The notes under the pieces are model-generated. The model saw only the letters and a program-made list of their open reading frames with translations, was not told the DNA's origin and ran no database searches. Positions 37,637-46,089 of a DNA stretch of 64,000 bases are shown piece after piece. The DNA comes from Paenibacillus sp. FSL K6-3182. GTDB taxonomy: Bacteria; Bacillota; Bacilli; Paenibacillales; Paenibacillaceae. The position numbers were made by a program, and so were the translations under genes. The first letter of the stretch is position 1, and each line of letters begins with the position of its first letter. The stretch lies in assembly GCF_037976325.1 (NCBI RefSeq), contig NZ_CP150265.1, positions 5,079,501-5,143,500 of the forward strand. Reading direction: 5' to 3'.

Positions 37637-38854
37637 TTACTTGAGAAGGTGCATATCTGTTTGGAGCGTACTGCCTTTTTGTTGGGTACGGTAGTAGCTG
37701 GGCGTTTGCCCCGTGCAGCGCTTGAACCATTTACTGAAATATTTGCTATCGCCAAGCCCTGTACGCTCGGCTATGTCCTGCATCGTAAGGTTCGTTTCTT
37801 TCAATAACACATATGCGAGTTTCAGCTTGCGTTTATACTGATAGGCGACAAAGCTGTCTCCTACTGCTTTTTTGAACAGGATCGAGAAATGGCTGCGGCT
37901 AAGGCCGACCTGTTTGGCCACGTCGCTGACTGACCAATCTGCCGCTGGGTTCTCATGCAGCAAGTTAACTGCTCGCCAAATTGCCTCTGGCCAATCCACC
38001 GCGGATACGCTGTGGGCTTTCTCCAGTTCTGCTTCTTTATGAAGCGCTGACCATGCTTGAAGTCGTTCATCCGCATGCATGAGCGGCCCTCTTTTGGCCC
38101 ACTGCAGCTTCGTATTCTTGCTCTTTTGCTCCACTAGCAGCATGTCCAAGACATTTAATTTAGATTGCGGGACGATACAGTAGCACCGTTCCTCCCCATA
38201 AGGAATAATCGTCCCTTCACAAATTTTTTGATCCTCGTATGTCACTTTCTTCAATAGATCAAGCCAGGATGACTCGCAGCCTGAAGTCTTGACCAAATAG
38301 ATATAGACAGGCTCGCCATGGAAAGACCACTCCTCGCGAGTGCGTTTCTCCATCTCGCCAATAAATTTATGGTTATGTCCATTCAACCAAGCGTACAACA
38401 GGGTGCTCAAGCGTTCTCCTTGATCAATGCCATTTTCTTCAGGCACCGCGGATTCCGAAGCCGCCCCCAGTTCACTCTGGAACTTCGCCAGCATTCCTTC
38501 CAGCTCTTCGTCCTCGAAGGCGGTTTTGAGCAGATAACCTGATGCGCCCAGCTTCATGCCCTGCTGCGCGTATTCAAAATCCCGGTGGCAGCTGAGTAAA
38601 ATTATTTTTGTATGAGGAGCCTTCTCCTTTACTTTCCGTGATAATTCGATGCCATCCATCTCGGGCATGACAATGTCTGTTATGAGAACTTCAGGCTGAT
38701 GTTCAAGAAAAGCATCCCAGGCTTTGCGGCCGTTTGGAGCGTCAGCGACCACTTCCATTCCATATTTATCCCAAGGAACGGTTGAGCGAAGTCCTTTGCG
38801 GACAATACTTTCGTCATCTGCGATTAACACCTTAATCATCTTGGTTGCTTCCAT
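37637..38854 (-). CDS. yesN-like: YesN-type response regulator with AraC output domain, locus 2
   Basis: A 405-residue regulator, shorter than the other two in this window (537 and 478). The receiver shows IADDES near residue 10, phospho-acceptor Asp60 in LITDIVMPEMDG, and a shortened middle region. The C-terminal AraC domain shows VGLSRSHFSILFKKAVG and LGDSKYFSKWFKRCTG. I chose ATG 38854, with AAGGAGG 9 bases upstream. It overlaps the kinase gene by 23 bases. It probably activates the locus 2 promoter. Confidence 0.88.
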   Translation of the reverse strand: MEATKMIKVLIADDESIVRKGLRSTVPWDKYGMEVVADAPNGRKAWDAFLEHQPEVLITDIVMPEMDGIELSRKVKEKAPHTKIILLSCHRDFEYAQQGMKLGASGYLLKTAFEDEELEGMLAKFQSELGAASESAVPEENGIDQGERLSTLLYAWLNGHNHKFIGEMEKRTREEWSFHGEPVYIYLVKTSGCESSWLDLLKKVTYEDQKICEGTIIPYGEERCYCIVPQSKLNVLDMLLVEQKSKNTKLQWAKRGPLMHADERLQAWSALHKEAELEKAHSVSAVDWPEAIWRAVNLLHENPAADWSVSDVAKQVGLSRSHFSILFKKAVGDSFVAYQYKRKLKLAYVLLKETNLTMQDIAERTGLGDSKYFSKWFKRCTGQTPSYYRTQQKGSTLQTDMHLLK

Positions 38855-40580
38855 GCAGGTTATCCTCCTTTTTGGGCCATTCAATGATGATCGTAGTCCC
38901 TTCACCCTGAATCGATTGTATGGTTAACCCATACTGCAGGCCAAAATGCAGTTTGAATTTCTGATCGGCATTTTGCACCCCAAGTCCTCCTCGGCCCTTG
39001 CGATTCGTCATATTGGGCAGTAATAGAAGCTTTAGCTTATCTGGTGAAATGCCAGCTCCGTTATCAGATAACTTAAGCAATAAATGATTGCCTTTCTCCT
39101 GTACAGTCAAACGGATCACACCCTTGCCATCCTCGAAGCCATGGAAAAAAATATTTTCGAACAATGGCTGCAGCGTCATTCGAGGAATCAGATAGCGTTT
39201 CAATTGCTCATCGCATTCCAGCTCATACTCGAACGTGGAACCGTAGCGCACTTCTTGAATTTTCAAAAAATGATCAATCATCCGAAGCTCACGTTCCATA
39301 GAAATCAACTCCTGTGAGATATCCAAATTACCCTCAAGTACCATCGTAAGGTGATACAGCATCTGACGGATATCTTCTGCTCCTTGCAATCTCGCTTTCC
39401 ATTGAATCGAATTAAGCGTGTTAAACAGTAAATGGGGATTAATTTGATAATGGAAAGCCTTAAGATCCGCCTCCTTCTTAAGTCGCTCGCTCCGTTCCAC
39501 TTCGCCAATTAACGATTGTATCCCGCTAACCATATTATTAAAGCTCGTATCCAGGATGCCTAGCTCGTCATGGGATTCAACCTGAGTCCTCGTATGCAGC
39601 TTTCCGAAGCTTACCTTCTGCATCGCATCCTTAAGGCGGCGAATCCGTGCGGTAAACCGGGAAGAGAACAAGTATGCGAGTCCAAAGGCCAGCAGACAGG
39701 AGCCAAAAGCGACGATGACGGTATTCGACCGTATAATGTCGGAAGAGCGATAAAAGGATGCAGCAGGTAATCTTGCCTCAATGCTCCACCCATTAACAGC
39801 AAGAGTTTTAGTCCATAAGATGTCACTTTCTTTGGGTTGGAAGGCGGTTGCCGTCTCATAGATAATCCTTCCCTGTGGATCATCAATTTTGAGATGTGCC
39901 TTCGTATCATTCTCGAACAGCTGGAACATATGAAGCAGATCTTCGGCATTTTCTTCGATTAATATTTTACTGCCTCGCAGCGCTCCGTAAGGACTATTCA
40001 CCGGTACTGCCAAGCCAAGCAATGAGATCCCGTTCTCCATCGTTTCGCCCATAGCATGGTTCTGAGAGTAAAATCCTAACCAATACTTGCCGCCAAAAGA
40101 AGTGTTCATGGCTTGCCATGCGGGAATAAGGCTGAGCTTGGATACATCAAGATTATTTTCCCCATAATAATAGCCGGAACTGGTAACAATATAGATTCCA
40201 ATCGTTCGATCGGATTTAAGCGCTTTCAAAAGTGCTTCGAAATCATTTTTATCCATGATATCTTTATACGTAGTCGGTACATGATCACTTAGATCAACGC
40301 GCGCAGGATCAAGCAAATAGGAATAAATAGTTTCTGTTGTCTGATTCATTCGATTCAAATATGAGCTCATCTGCTGTTCCAATTGAGCCACTGCATTATC
40401 TCCATATTTGCCAAACTGAGAATTAATGACCTTCGCGGATTGGTAATAAGACAAAGCTCCAAGCGAAAGCAGTGGAATAATGGTCACAATGAGAAAACAG
40501 AAGAGCAGCTTGGTTCGTATGCTCCGGTAAGAGCCAGACAAAAGAGGAAGTTTAAGTTTCTTAAGTACATGATTCATCAT
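38832..40580 (-). CDS. yesM-like: YesM-type sensor histidine kinase, locus 2
   Basis: A kinase of about 582 residues. Two hydrophobic segments (near 22-45 and 275-295) enclose an extracellular sensor of about 230 residues. HAMP is followed by the His_kinase domain with His383 in QINPHLLFNTLNS. An ATP-binding domain has LSDNGAGISPDKL and GRGGLGVQN near the end. The ATG at 40580 follows AAGGATG and GGAGG; a start nine codons earlier is inside the ribosome-site region. It heads locus 2. Confidence 0.88.
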   Translation of the reverse strand: MMNHVLKKLKLPLLSGSYRSIRTKLLFCFLIVTIIPLLSLGALSYYQSAKVINSQFGKYGDNAVAQLEQQMSSYLNRMNQTTETIYSYLLDPARVDLSDHVPTTYKDIMDKNDFEALLKALKSDRTIGIYIVTSSGYYYGENNLDVSKLSLIPAWQAMNTSFGGKYWLGFYSQNHAMGETMENGISLLGLAVPVNSPYGALRGSKILIEENAEDLLHMFQLFENDTKAHLKIDDPQGRIIYETATAFQPKESDILWTKTLAVNGWSIEARLPAASFYRSSDIIRSNTVIVAFGSCLLAFGLAYLFSSRFTARIRRLKDAMQKVSFGKLHTRTQVESHDELGILDTSFNNMVSGIQSLIGEVERSERLKKEADLKAFHYQINPHLLFNTLNSIQWKARLQGAEDIRQMLYHLTMVLEGNLDISQELISMERELRMIDHFLKIQEVRYGSTFEYELECDEQLKRYLIPRMTLQPLFENIFFHGFEDGKGVIRLTVQEKGNHLLLKLSDNGAGISPDKLKLLLLPNMTNRKGRGGLGVQNADQKFKLHFGLQYGLTIQSIQGEGTTIIIEWPKKEDNLHGSNQDD

Positions 40581-40722
40581 AATTACATCCTTCCTCCTCC
40601 ACTCCATAATACTTGAAGTGTATCATGGACCTCTTTTACCGAACAATGAGAAGCAATTCCAGCAAATATGCTGTGGACGACAACCCACCAATCACAAAAT
40701 AGATCTTATTCCCATAAACGTC

Positions 40723-40765
40723 AAAAGCACCTCCCGTCAGCCTATTATTGGCTTATTGGAAGTGC
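40723..40765 (-). terminator. Intrinsic terminator after the GH63-like gene
   Basis: On the minus strand GCACTTCC...GGAGGTGC (one G-U pair) encloses an inner AGCC-GGCT stem, followed by TTTT. It lies between the hydrolase gene and the kinase of locus 2, separating the two units. Confidence 0.6.
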
Positions 40766-40771
40766 AGTGAT

Positions 40772-42478
40772 TCATTCGGTTGTATACTCATTACCCAAAA
40801 TGAGGAACACGCTCGACGTCCATGTAAACGCTCGATCACGTAAACCTTGACCCGTCATCGCATCGAAATTTTCGGCCATCCCGCTTCGATCCAGCATGGC
40901 GCAGAACCGGCGTGAGACCATCTCAGCAAGCTCAAGATCTCCTGCTGCGGCAGCACCTTCAACCAGTATCATCGTCGAGGGCGCCCAGATTGGACCGCGC
41001 CAATACCCGTCAGCACTATAGAAAGGACTATTCACACTCTCCGTCGCCCAGCCATTAGCAGTTAAGAATCTGTTCTCATCACGCAGCCCTTCTAGCAGTG
41101 CAGTGCGGATATGCTCAGGTAGACGTTTGCCCAATATAATTGGAACGAACAATAATAGGCTGTCTCCTTCGGAAAGCTCATGCGTACCTGATCGGCAGGC
41201 TGTAAACTGACCATTTTTCCAAAAATGGCTGATCATTTTTTTCATTGTTCCCTCAGCAAGCTTTCTCCATTCGACTGCTTCTTCCACATGACCGAGCCGT
41301 TCAGCAATTTCAGCTAAAAGCTCTGCTTGAAGAATAAGAAAAGCTGCTAAATCAGGGCTCTCTACCGGAATGCCATTGTTAAACGCCGTGCTGTTATCCC
41401 AGCCGGAGTCGTTGCCATGATTGTATTGCGGAATGCCATCGCTATCGCCATCGCGGTAGTTGAACCACCATTTTGTCCATTTGGACAAAGGGCCATAAAC
41501 CTCTTGAAGCTGCGCCTCCTTGATAAAGTCCGTTCGTGCCATCATCCAAGCAAGCGTCCATCCATGAATGGGCGGTTTGTTGCAATTCCACAGCTCATAT
41601 TTATCGTTGATGAAATCCGGGATAAGTCCACTCTCATCCTGCCGGTCAAAGAAAATCATAAACTGATCCCATGCCAGCTTCGGGTCATGACGAACAAGCG
41701 CCATCGCATTAAAGCAATGATCCCAGCTCCAAATGTTCGTCATCCAATTCTTTGACATATACATCGCTGGCCGAGTGAGACAGCCTTCTGCCGGAACGAG
41801 GCAGGACCACGTAATATAAGCGGCTAGTACTCGGCTTTCTTCCCAGCGTAGTGGCAACGTTAAACTATTATCCAACCACAAATTAAACTCTTCCTTCACT
41901 TGCTTAACGACATCATCAAAAGGTTCCCAAGCCATTCGCGGCTCCAAAATGGTCCTAAACTCTTCAATAGCAAATTCTAATTTACCTGTATTATTGTCCG
42001 GCAAGAAATTTGCGATAACATATGAGCTTTTGATTTTGTCCCATGGGACTTCCATTCGCAGCTCGCCAACAAGCGCAGTAACCATGAACCTGCATTCATG
42101 GGTGAAGCTGTTTACTTCCCAACTGCTAGGTGACGCTTGATAGGCATAATCATAAGCGGCCGTACGGAAGGTCAAGCGAATTCCGCAGCCGTTCGCGCGA
42201 ACACGGAATGTCCGGCTGTCAGATATACAAATTTCTGCCATTAAGCCGCGTTCCGATGTCAACTGAATCCGCTCTGGGGAAGCTTTGGACAGGAAAGATA
42301 CAGATTGGCCGCTTTCATCGAGCATATCGATATGGAAAGCTTCGCCAAATTTATCATCGCCACCGCGCACGGTTCGCATATATAGGCCTTGTTGTCTATC
42401 TCTGGCTTTAGGCAAAATGGAGACCGCTAGGAACGATTCTCTTCGACTGAAAGGTACTATACTTAAATCAAAGTTCAT
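40772..42478 (-). CDS. GH63-like (clan GH-G) glucosidase, cytosolic
   Basis: A 568-residue protein without a signal peptide. The N-terminal 190 residues form a beta-rich domain and the rest an (alpha/alpha)6 barrel. MTNIWSWDHCFNAMAL near residue 247 and NDSGWDNSTAF near residue 358 are typical of the GH63/GH37 glucosidase-trehalase clan, as is GYWRGPIWAP near 500. Members hydrolyse alpha-glucosidic bonds with inversion. A perfect cre lies 22 bases upstream, so glucose repression is likely. It lies between locus 2 and an FAD oxidoreductase gene and may work with either. The substrate is unknown. Confidence 0.75.
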   Translation of the reverse strand: MNFDLSIVPFSRRESFLAVSILPKARDRQQGLYMRTVRGGDDKFGEAFHIDMLDESGQSVSFLSKASPERIQLTSERGLMAEICISDSRTFRVRANGCGIRLTFRTAAYDYAYQASPSSWEVNSFTHECRFMVTALVGELRMEVPWDKIKSSYVIANFLPDNNTGKLEFAIEEFRTILEPRMAWEPFDDVVKQVKEEFNLWLDNSLTLPLRWEESRVLAAYITWSCLVPAEGCLTRPAMYMSKNWMTNIWSWDHCFNAMALVRHDPKLAWDQFMIFFDRQDESGLIPDFINDKYELWNCNKPPIHGWTLAWMMARTDFIKEAQLQEVYGPLSKWTKWWFNYRDGDSDGIPQYNHGNDSGWDNSTAFNNGIPVESPDLAAFLILQAELLAEIAERLGHVEEAVEWRKLAEGTMKKMISHFWKNGQFTACRSGTHELSEGDSLLLFVPIILGKRLPEHIRTALLEGLRDENRFLTANGWATESVNSPFYSADGYWRGPIWAPSTMILVEGAAAAGDLELAEMVSRRFCAMLDRSGMAENFDAMTGQGLRDRAFTWTSSVFLILGNEYTTE

Positions 42479-42499
42479 ATCTAATCTCCTTTACGGAAT

Positions 42500-42514
42500 A
42501 GTATACGCTTTCAT
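42500..42514 (-). promoter_or_regulatory. Perfect cre site (CcpA)
   Basis: The minus strand reads ATGAAAGCGTATACT, matching WTGNAANCGNWNNCW at all 15 positions, 22 bases upstream of the GH63-like start codon and close to its ribosome site AAAGGAG. Confidence 0.65.
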
Positions 42515-42730
42515 TGTATCGAAAGGAGTCCTCGGAAAAAACGGACAGTTGTTTCTGATGGGTGGGAAATTTGTTTCGTTAGAGGCTTTGTTTATCACGA
42601 CGAGGGAGTTTTGTTCGTTGAATGCAGTACTTTTGTTCGAATCGGTATTCAAAATAGTTCTTAAATTTAATCGTTTACTTGAATCATTATTTTGGTGGGG
42701 ACTTGTCCCCCATTTTTACAATACAATCAG

Positions 42731-42780
42731 AAAGAGGATGTCCTCATGCCATGAGATTGGCAAAGGCACCCTCTTTTTTT
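42731..42780. terminator. Terminator-like hairpin between oxidoreductase and hydrolase genes
   Basis: AAAGAGG pairs with CCTCTTT, enclosing an inner ATGCC-GGCA stem. A T7 run follows on the plus strand. For the minus-strand oxidoreductase gene that ends at 42798 it sits just downstream but with only a weak T-tract. The rest of 42515-42730 shows no gene. Confidence 0.45.
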
Positions 42781-42797
42781 CCAGATTAAAAACCTTA

Positions 42798-45041
42798 TCA
42801 TTTACAACTGTATACTCTAATCTCCACAATTTCCGCTCGGGGGCTGCCATTCGTACTTTCGACAACCAATCTTAACTTATTGGTTTGTACTTCATTTATG
42901 GAATGAACTCTTTTTCTTATTCGGTTATTTGTTTCTCTATGCAAAACAGTCCACCCGTTGTTTACCCAAGCTTCAATTCGGTAGTCTTTGACGAGCTCCG
43001 GAATAACTAAAAAAGGCGTTTCGTGATGATGAAGGTTAATTAAATCCTCGTTTACATCATCGTTGAAGGTCACATGGATTTCGGACACATTCGTCGCTTC
43101 GATTAAATCAACCTCAATCCATTCGTCAACACAGGCTTTCAGCGGTTCCGATACCCAAATATGCGGTCCGCCGAACGGTCTTGCGTAACCATCGTTTACC
43201 TTGTTCGCCGCATAGGCTCCCGTTGCCGCCGAGAAACAAAATGGCTCGCGAACCAGTCGCTTCATGCTCCATTCGGTGACAGGCGTATACCGCTCGTCAT
43301 CATCGCGACTGGAGTGTTCAGTATGCATGCTCTCGAAAGATAGTACGCCGGTTAGCGGAACAGCCGACTTGAACAAGCTGATTCGGTCGTTTGCGCGGAC
43401 GATGAGAAATGCATTTTTCGCCGCTTCATCGCTACCCTGCACGAGCGGAATCTCGACCCATTGCCGCTCACCCATGCTTACTTTCACCTTCACACTATGA
43501 CGCAACGTTGCCGGAACGTAGTTTTCCGCACGTCCGGTATCCCACAGCTCAACGGTAAGCTCACTTTCCCCGCTTGCCGACAGCAGCAGCTCGAACTGTC
43601 CCATCTCACCTTCAATTGGAAATAGCAAACCGACGTCCTTTGCAAGGGGGTACGCCTCCGATGGCTGATCCAAGCAAATTCGCGTTAAAGTACTCGAAGC
43701 GCTCATGGTTCCTCTCCTAGCCAAGTCCAATGCATCCATGTTCCGTAATCCGATGATTGAAGCATCACTCTTAAGCAAGATCTGCTGAAGTTCAGCAATA
43801 TGGTACTCACGCAGCTCGCGCGGGGTAACACCTTTCATAACGGATAACGCGGCGCCTGCCCCAGCAGCTTCTCCAATTACCGCGCAAGTTGCCATTACCC
43901 TCGTCGTGCCAAAAGCAACATGCGTCGCGCTGATGTTCCGTCCGGCAAATAACAGATTGCTCACGTTTCTTGAATACAAAGAGCTGAACGGAATATGGTA
44001 GATTCCATCCGCATGCAGATGCTTAGATCCACTCTCAGATGCATACATGCCTTGAGGGGGATGCAAGTCGATCGACCATCCACCGAAGGCGATGCTGTCG
44101 TCGAATGGATGCTGCGCCATAATGTCGTTTTGATTCAACACCGTGTCGCCGATAAAGCGGCGGTACTCTCGCTTTCCCGGGATCGAGCCAACCCATTCGA
44201 GCGTCATCGTCTCCGCATCGAATTGACCTGAATTTTTGATATAGTCCCATATCCCATATATGACCGACCACAGTTCATCGCGGATTCGCTCGTTCTCATG
44301 AACGCTATCCAGCTCTCCACCCCATTCAATCCACCAATAGTGGCAGCCCGAATCGCCGCTGCGTATGACTCGTTTGATCGGAATGGATGTCTTCAAAATG
44401 TCCTTAGCGAATGACGGAGCGACAAAACGAACCGGCTTGCCGGTATCCTTCGTGTAGAACAGCAGGGTGCTGCCTAACGTAATGTCGTCTGCAACCTCTG
44501 GCGCCCAATCTTCCTCGTATTCGTGCTGTGCTTCACGCCCTAGACGATAGGCGGCTCCCGCTAGGAAACCGACCAAACCATCTCCCGTGCAATCGAGGAA
44601 CACTTCGCTCTCGAAACGAATAAGCCGCTCCGAGCCCATCATCCATCCGGTAACAGCACGAATAACTCGCTCTTCAAGCTCTCCATCCGCTTCGACTTCC
44701 CGGACGTCTGTGTTCAAGTACAAGCTGATGTTCGGTTCCGCGCGAACGGCTTCCAGCAATGTCAAATCCCACAAATAAGGATTCCCCTCGGGATTGCGGT
44801 ACTGGTTCTGGATGAACAATTCTCCCATGATCCCTGTCTCACGGGCATAACGATTTACTCCATGACCGGTTGCACCGCATACCCACACTCTCACCTCCGA
44901 GCTGGAATTGCCTCCCAGAACTGGACGGTTATGAACAAGCGCCACTTTCAAGCCCAATCTTGCCGCGGCGATGGCCGCGCAGATGCCCGCCAATCCGGCT
45001 CCAACTACGGTAATATCCGTCTTCACTAACTCATTTCTCAT
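42798..45041 (-). CDS. FAD-dependent oxidoreductase with C-terminal discoidin-like domain
   Basis: A 747-residue protein. The FAD motif VVGAGLAGICAAIAAARLG is near residues 11-29, followed by HNRPVLGGNSSSEVRV, the signature of the FAD_oxidored family (PF12831). DGDGLVG-like FLDCTGDGLVGFLAG and FAGRNISATH complete the domain. The last 150 residues (WIEVDLIEATNVSEIHVTFN onward) look like an F5/8-type carbohydrate-binding jelly roll. No signal peptide is seen, so it is probably cytosolic. I chose ATG 45041, with GGGGGAGA 5 bases upstream. It diverges from an AraC regulator. Oxidation of a sugar or glycoside is inferred from context. Confidence 0.75.
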   Translation of the reverse strand: MRNELVKTDITVVGAGLAGICAAIAAARLGLKVALVHNRPVLGGNSSSEVRVWVCGATGHGVNRYARETGIMGELFIQNQYRNPEGNPYLWDLTLLEAVRAEPNISLYLNTDVREVEADGELEERVIRAVTGWMMGSERLIRFESEVFLDCTGDGLVGFLAGAAYRLGREAQHEYEEDWAPEVADDITLGSTLLFYTKDTGKPVRFVAPSFAKDILKTSIPIKRVIRSGDSGCHYWWIEWGGELDSVHENERIRDELWSVIYGIWDYIKNSGQFDAETMTLEWVGSIPGKREYRRFIGDTVLNQNDIMAQHPFDDSIAFGGWSIDLHPPQGMYASESGSKHLHADGIYHIPFSSLYSRNVSNLLFAGRNISATHVAFGTTRVMATCAVIGEAAGAGAALSVMKGVTPRELREYHIAELQQILLKSDASIIGLRNMDALDLARRGTMSASSTLTRICLDQPSEAYPLAKDVGLLFPIEGEMGQFELLLSASGESELTVELWDTGRAENYVPATLRHSVKVKVSMGERQWVEIPLVQGSDEAAKNAFLIVRANDRISLFKSAVPLTGVLSFESMHTEHSSRDDDERYTPVTEWSMKRLVREPFCFSAATGAYAANKVNDGYARPFGGPHIWVSEPLKACVDEWIEVDLIEATNVSEIHVTFNDDVNEDLINLHHHETPFLVIPELVKDYRIEAWVNNGWTVLHRETNNRIRKRVHSINEVQTNKLRLVVESTNGSPRAEIVEIRVYSCK

Positions 45042-45097
45042 GGCAATCTCCCCCTGAATATAAGTTGTGTGTATCTTCAATTTCAAATATATTGCTA

Positions 45098-45125
45098 TTC
45101 AAAGTATAAGAAAATGCACTATAAT
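45098..45125 (+). promoter_or_regulatory. Promoter of the AraC-family gene
   Basis: TTCAAA, 16 bases, TATAAT, 40 bases upstream of the AraC-type start codon and within the 123-base divergent intergenic region. Confidence 0.45.
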
Positions 45126-45164
45126 TACTTTAAGGATATACTTTATTTCAAGGAGTTTATAAGA

Positions 45165-45971
45165 ATGGATCATCCCGCGCTATGGTCGCACACACCGACT
45201 GTAATACACTATAACTATTGGCAAAATATCGATCGATTCCAGCTTTCCGTGGACACTTACGCCAACTGGGTTATGTTCATACCTGAAAGTGGCCGATTTT
45301 CATTCCAAATTGAAGGTCAAGAGGGGGAATCCAGCTTTGGCAGCATCGTCATATGCCCTCCTCATATTGCATTCCATAGAGAAACGCTTGAAAAGTTAAC
45401 TTTTCATTTCATTTTGTTTCATGTAGCCGAAACGAACACCAACATTCACACAACGACAGAAAGCTATCCACATGGCCAAGTAATTATAGGGGACCCGGAT
45501 CGCCTAAAATCTAATCTTCGAATGCTTCGTAAGCTATCGGGGCATTCGAATCAACAAGCGCAGCTTTGGAAGAACACGATTATTCACGATATCCTCCTGC
45601 TTGCCAGCGATCACTTCAATCCATTTCAGGAATCCATGCCAAGCGCGGAAGATCCTATGCTTGAAGCCATACTCGAGCGTTTGCAAACACTCGCCTATAC
45701 ACCTTTCAACATCAATAGAGTAGCCGCTGAATTTGGTTTAAGCGCTGTGCAGTTGACGAGAAAGTTTAAACAAACTTTTTCTGTCAATCCTAGCGAGTAC
45801 ATCACATCCTTACGAATCAATCGAATAAAATCTCTTTTGATGGAAAGCGATTATACTTTGCAGGAAATTGCTGTACAGTGCGGTTATGACAACGGATATT
45901 ATCTCAGCCGTATCTTCTCGTCACGTGTCGGAGTAAGTCCATCTGACTATCGGAAAAATAACAAAGTATAA
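45165..45971 (+). CDS. AraC-family regulator with cupin-like sensor domain
   Basis: A 268-residue regulator. Residues 1-110 resemble an AraC ligand-binding cupin (GSIVICPPHIAFHRETLEKL). The last 100 residues hold two helix-turn-helix motifs (VAAEFGLSAVQLTRKFKQTF and IAVQCGYDNGYYLSRIFSSR) and end VSPSDYRKN. I chose ATG 45165, with AAGGAG 9 bases upstream; longer frames start inside the promoter. It diverges from the FAD oxidoreductase gene and probably activates it in response to a sugar ligand. Confidence 0.85.
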   Translation: MDHPALWSHTPTVIHYNYWQNIDRFQLSVDTYANWVMFIPESGRFSFQIEGQEGESSFGSIVICPPHIAFHRETLEKLTFHFILFHVAETNTNIHTTTESYPHGQVIIGDPDRLKSNLRMLRKLSGHSNQQAQLWKNTIIHDILLLASDHFNPFQESMPSAEDPMLEAILERLQTLAYTPFNINRVAAEFGLSAVQLTRKFKQTFSVNPSEYITSLRINRIKSLLMESDYTLQEIAVQCGYDNGYYLSRIFSSRVGVSPSDYRKNNKV

Positions 45972-46039
45972 CGATATGAAAAGGCTCAAATGTTGAAGAT
46001 TGACCTTTCACTCCTATTCGTTTACTCTGCCAAACGCAC

Positions 46040-46081
46040 AAGAAGCTGTCCATGAACCAAATCGGTCATGAACAGCTTCTT
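46040..46081. terminator. Bidirectional intrinsic terminator
   Basis: A 16-bp stem with one mismatch (46040-46055 with 46066-46081) and a T-rich plus-strand tail. It sits between the convergent AraC-type and SLH glycosidase genes. Confidence 0.75.
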
Positions 46082-46089
46082 TCCTTCTT

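Noticed and set aside
42285..42875. Plus-strand 196-codon frame
   Set aside because: It overlaps the start of the GH63-like gene and the end of the oxidoreductase gene on the other strand. Composition is unusual for a protein and the intergenic part has a terminator-like hairpin inside it.
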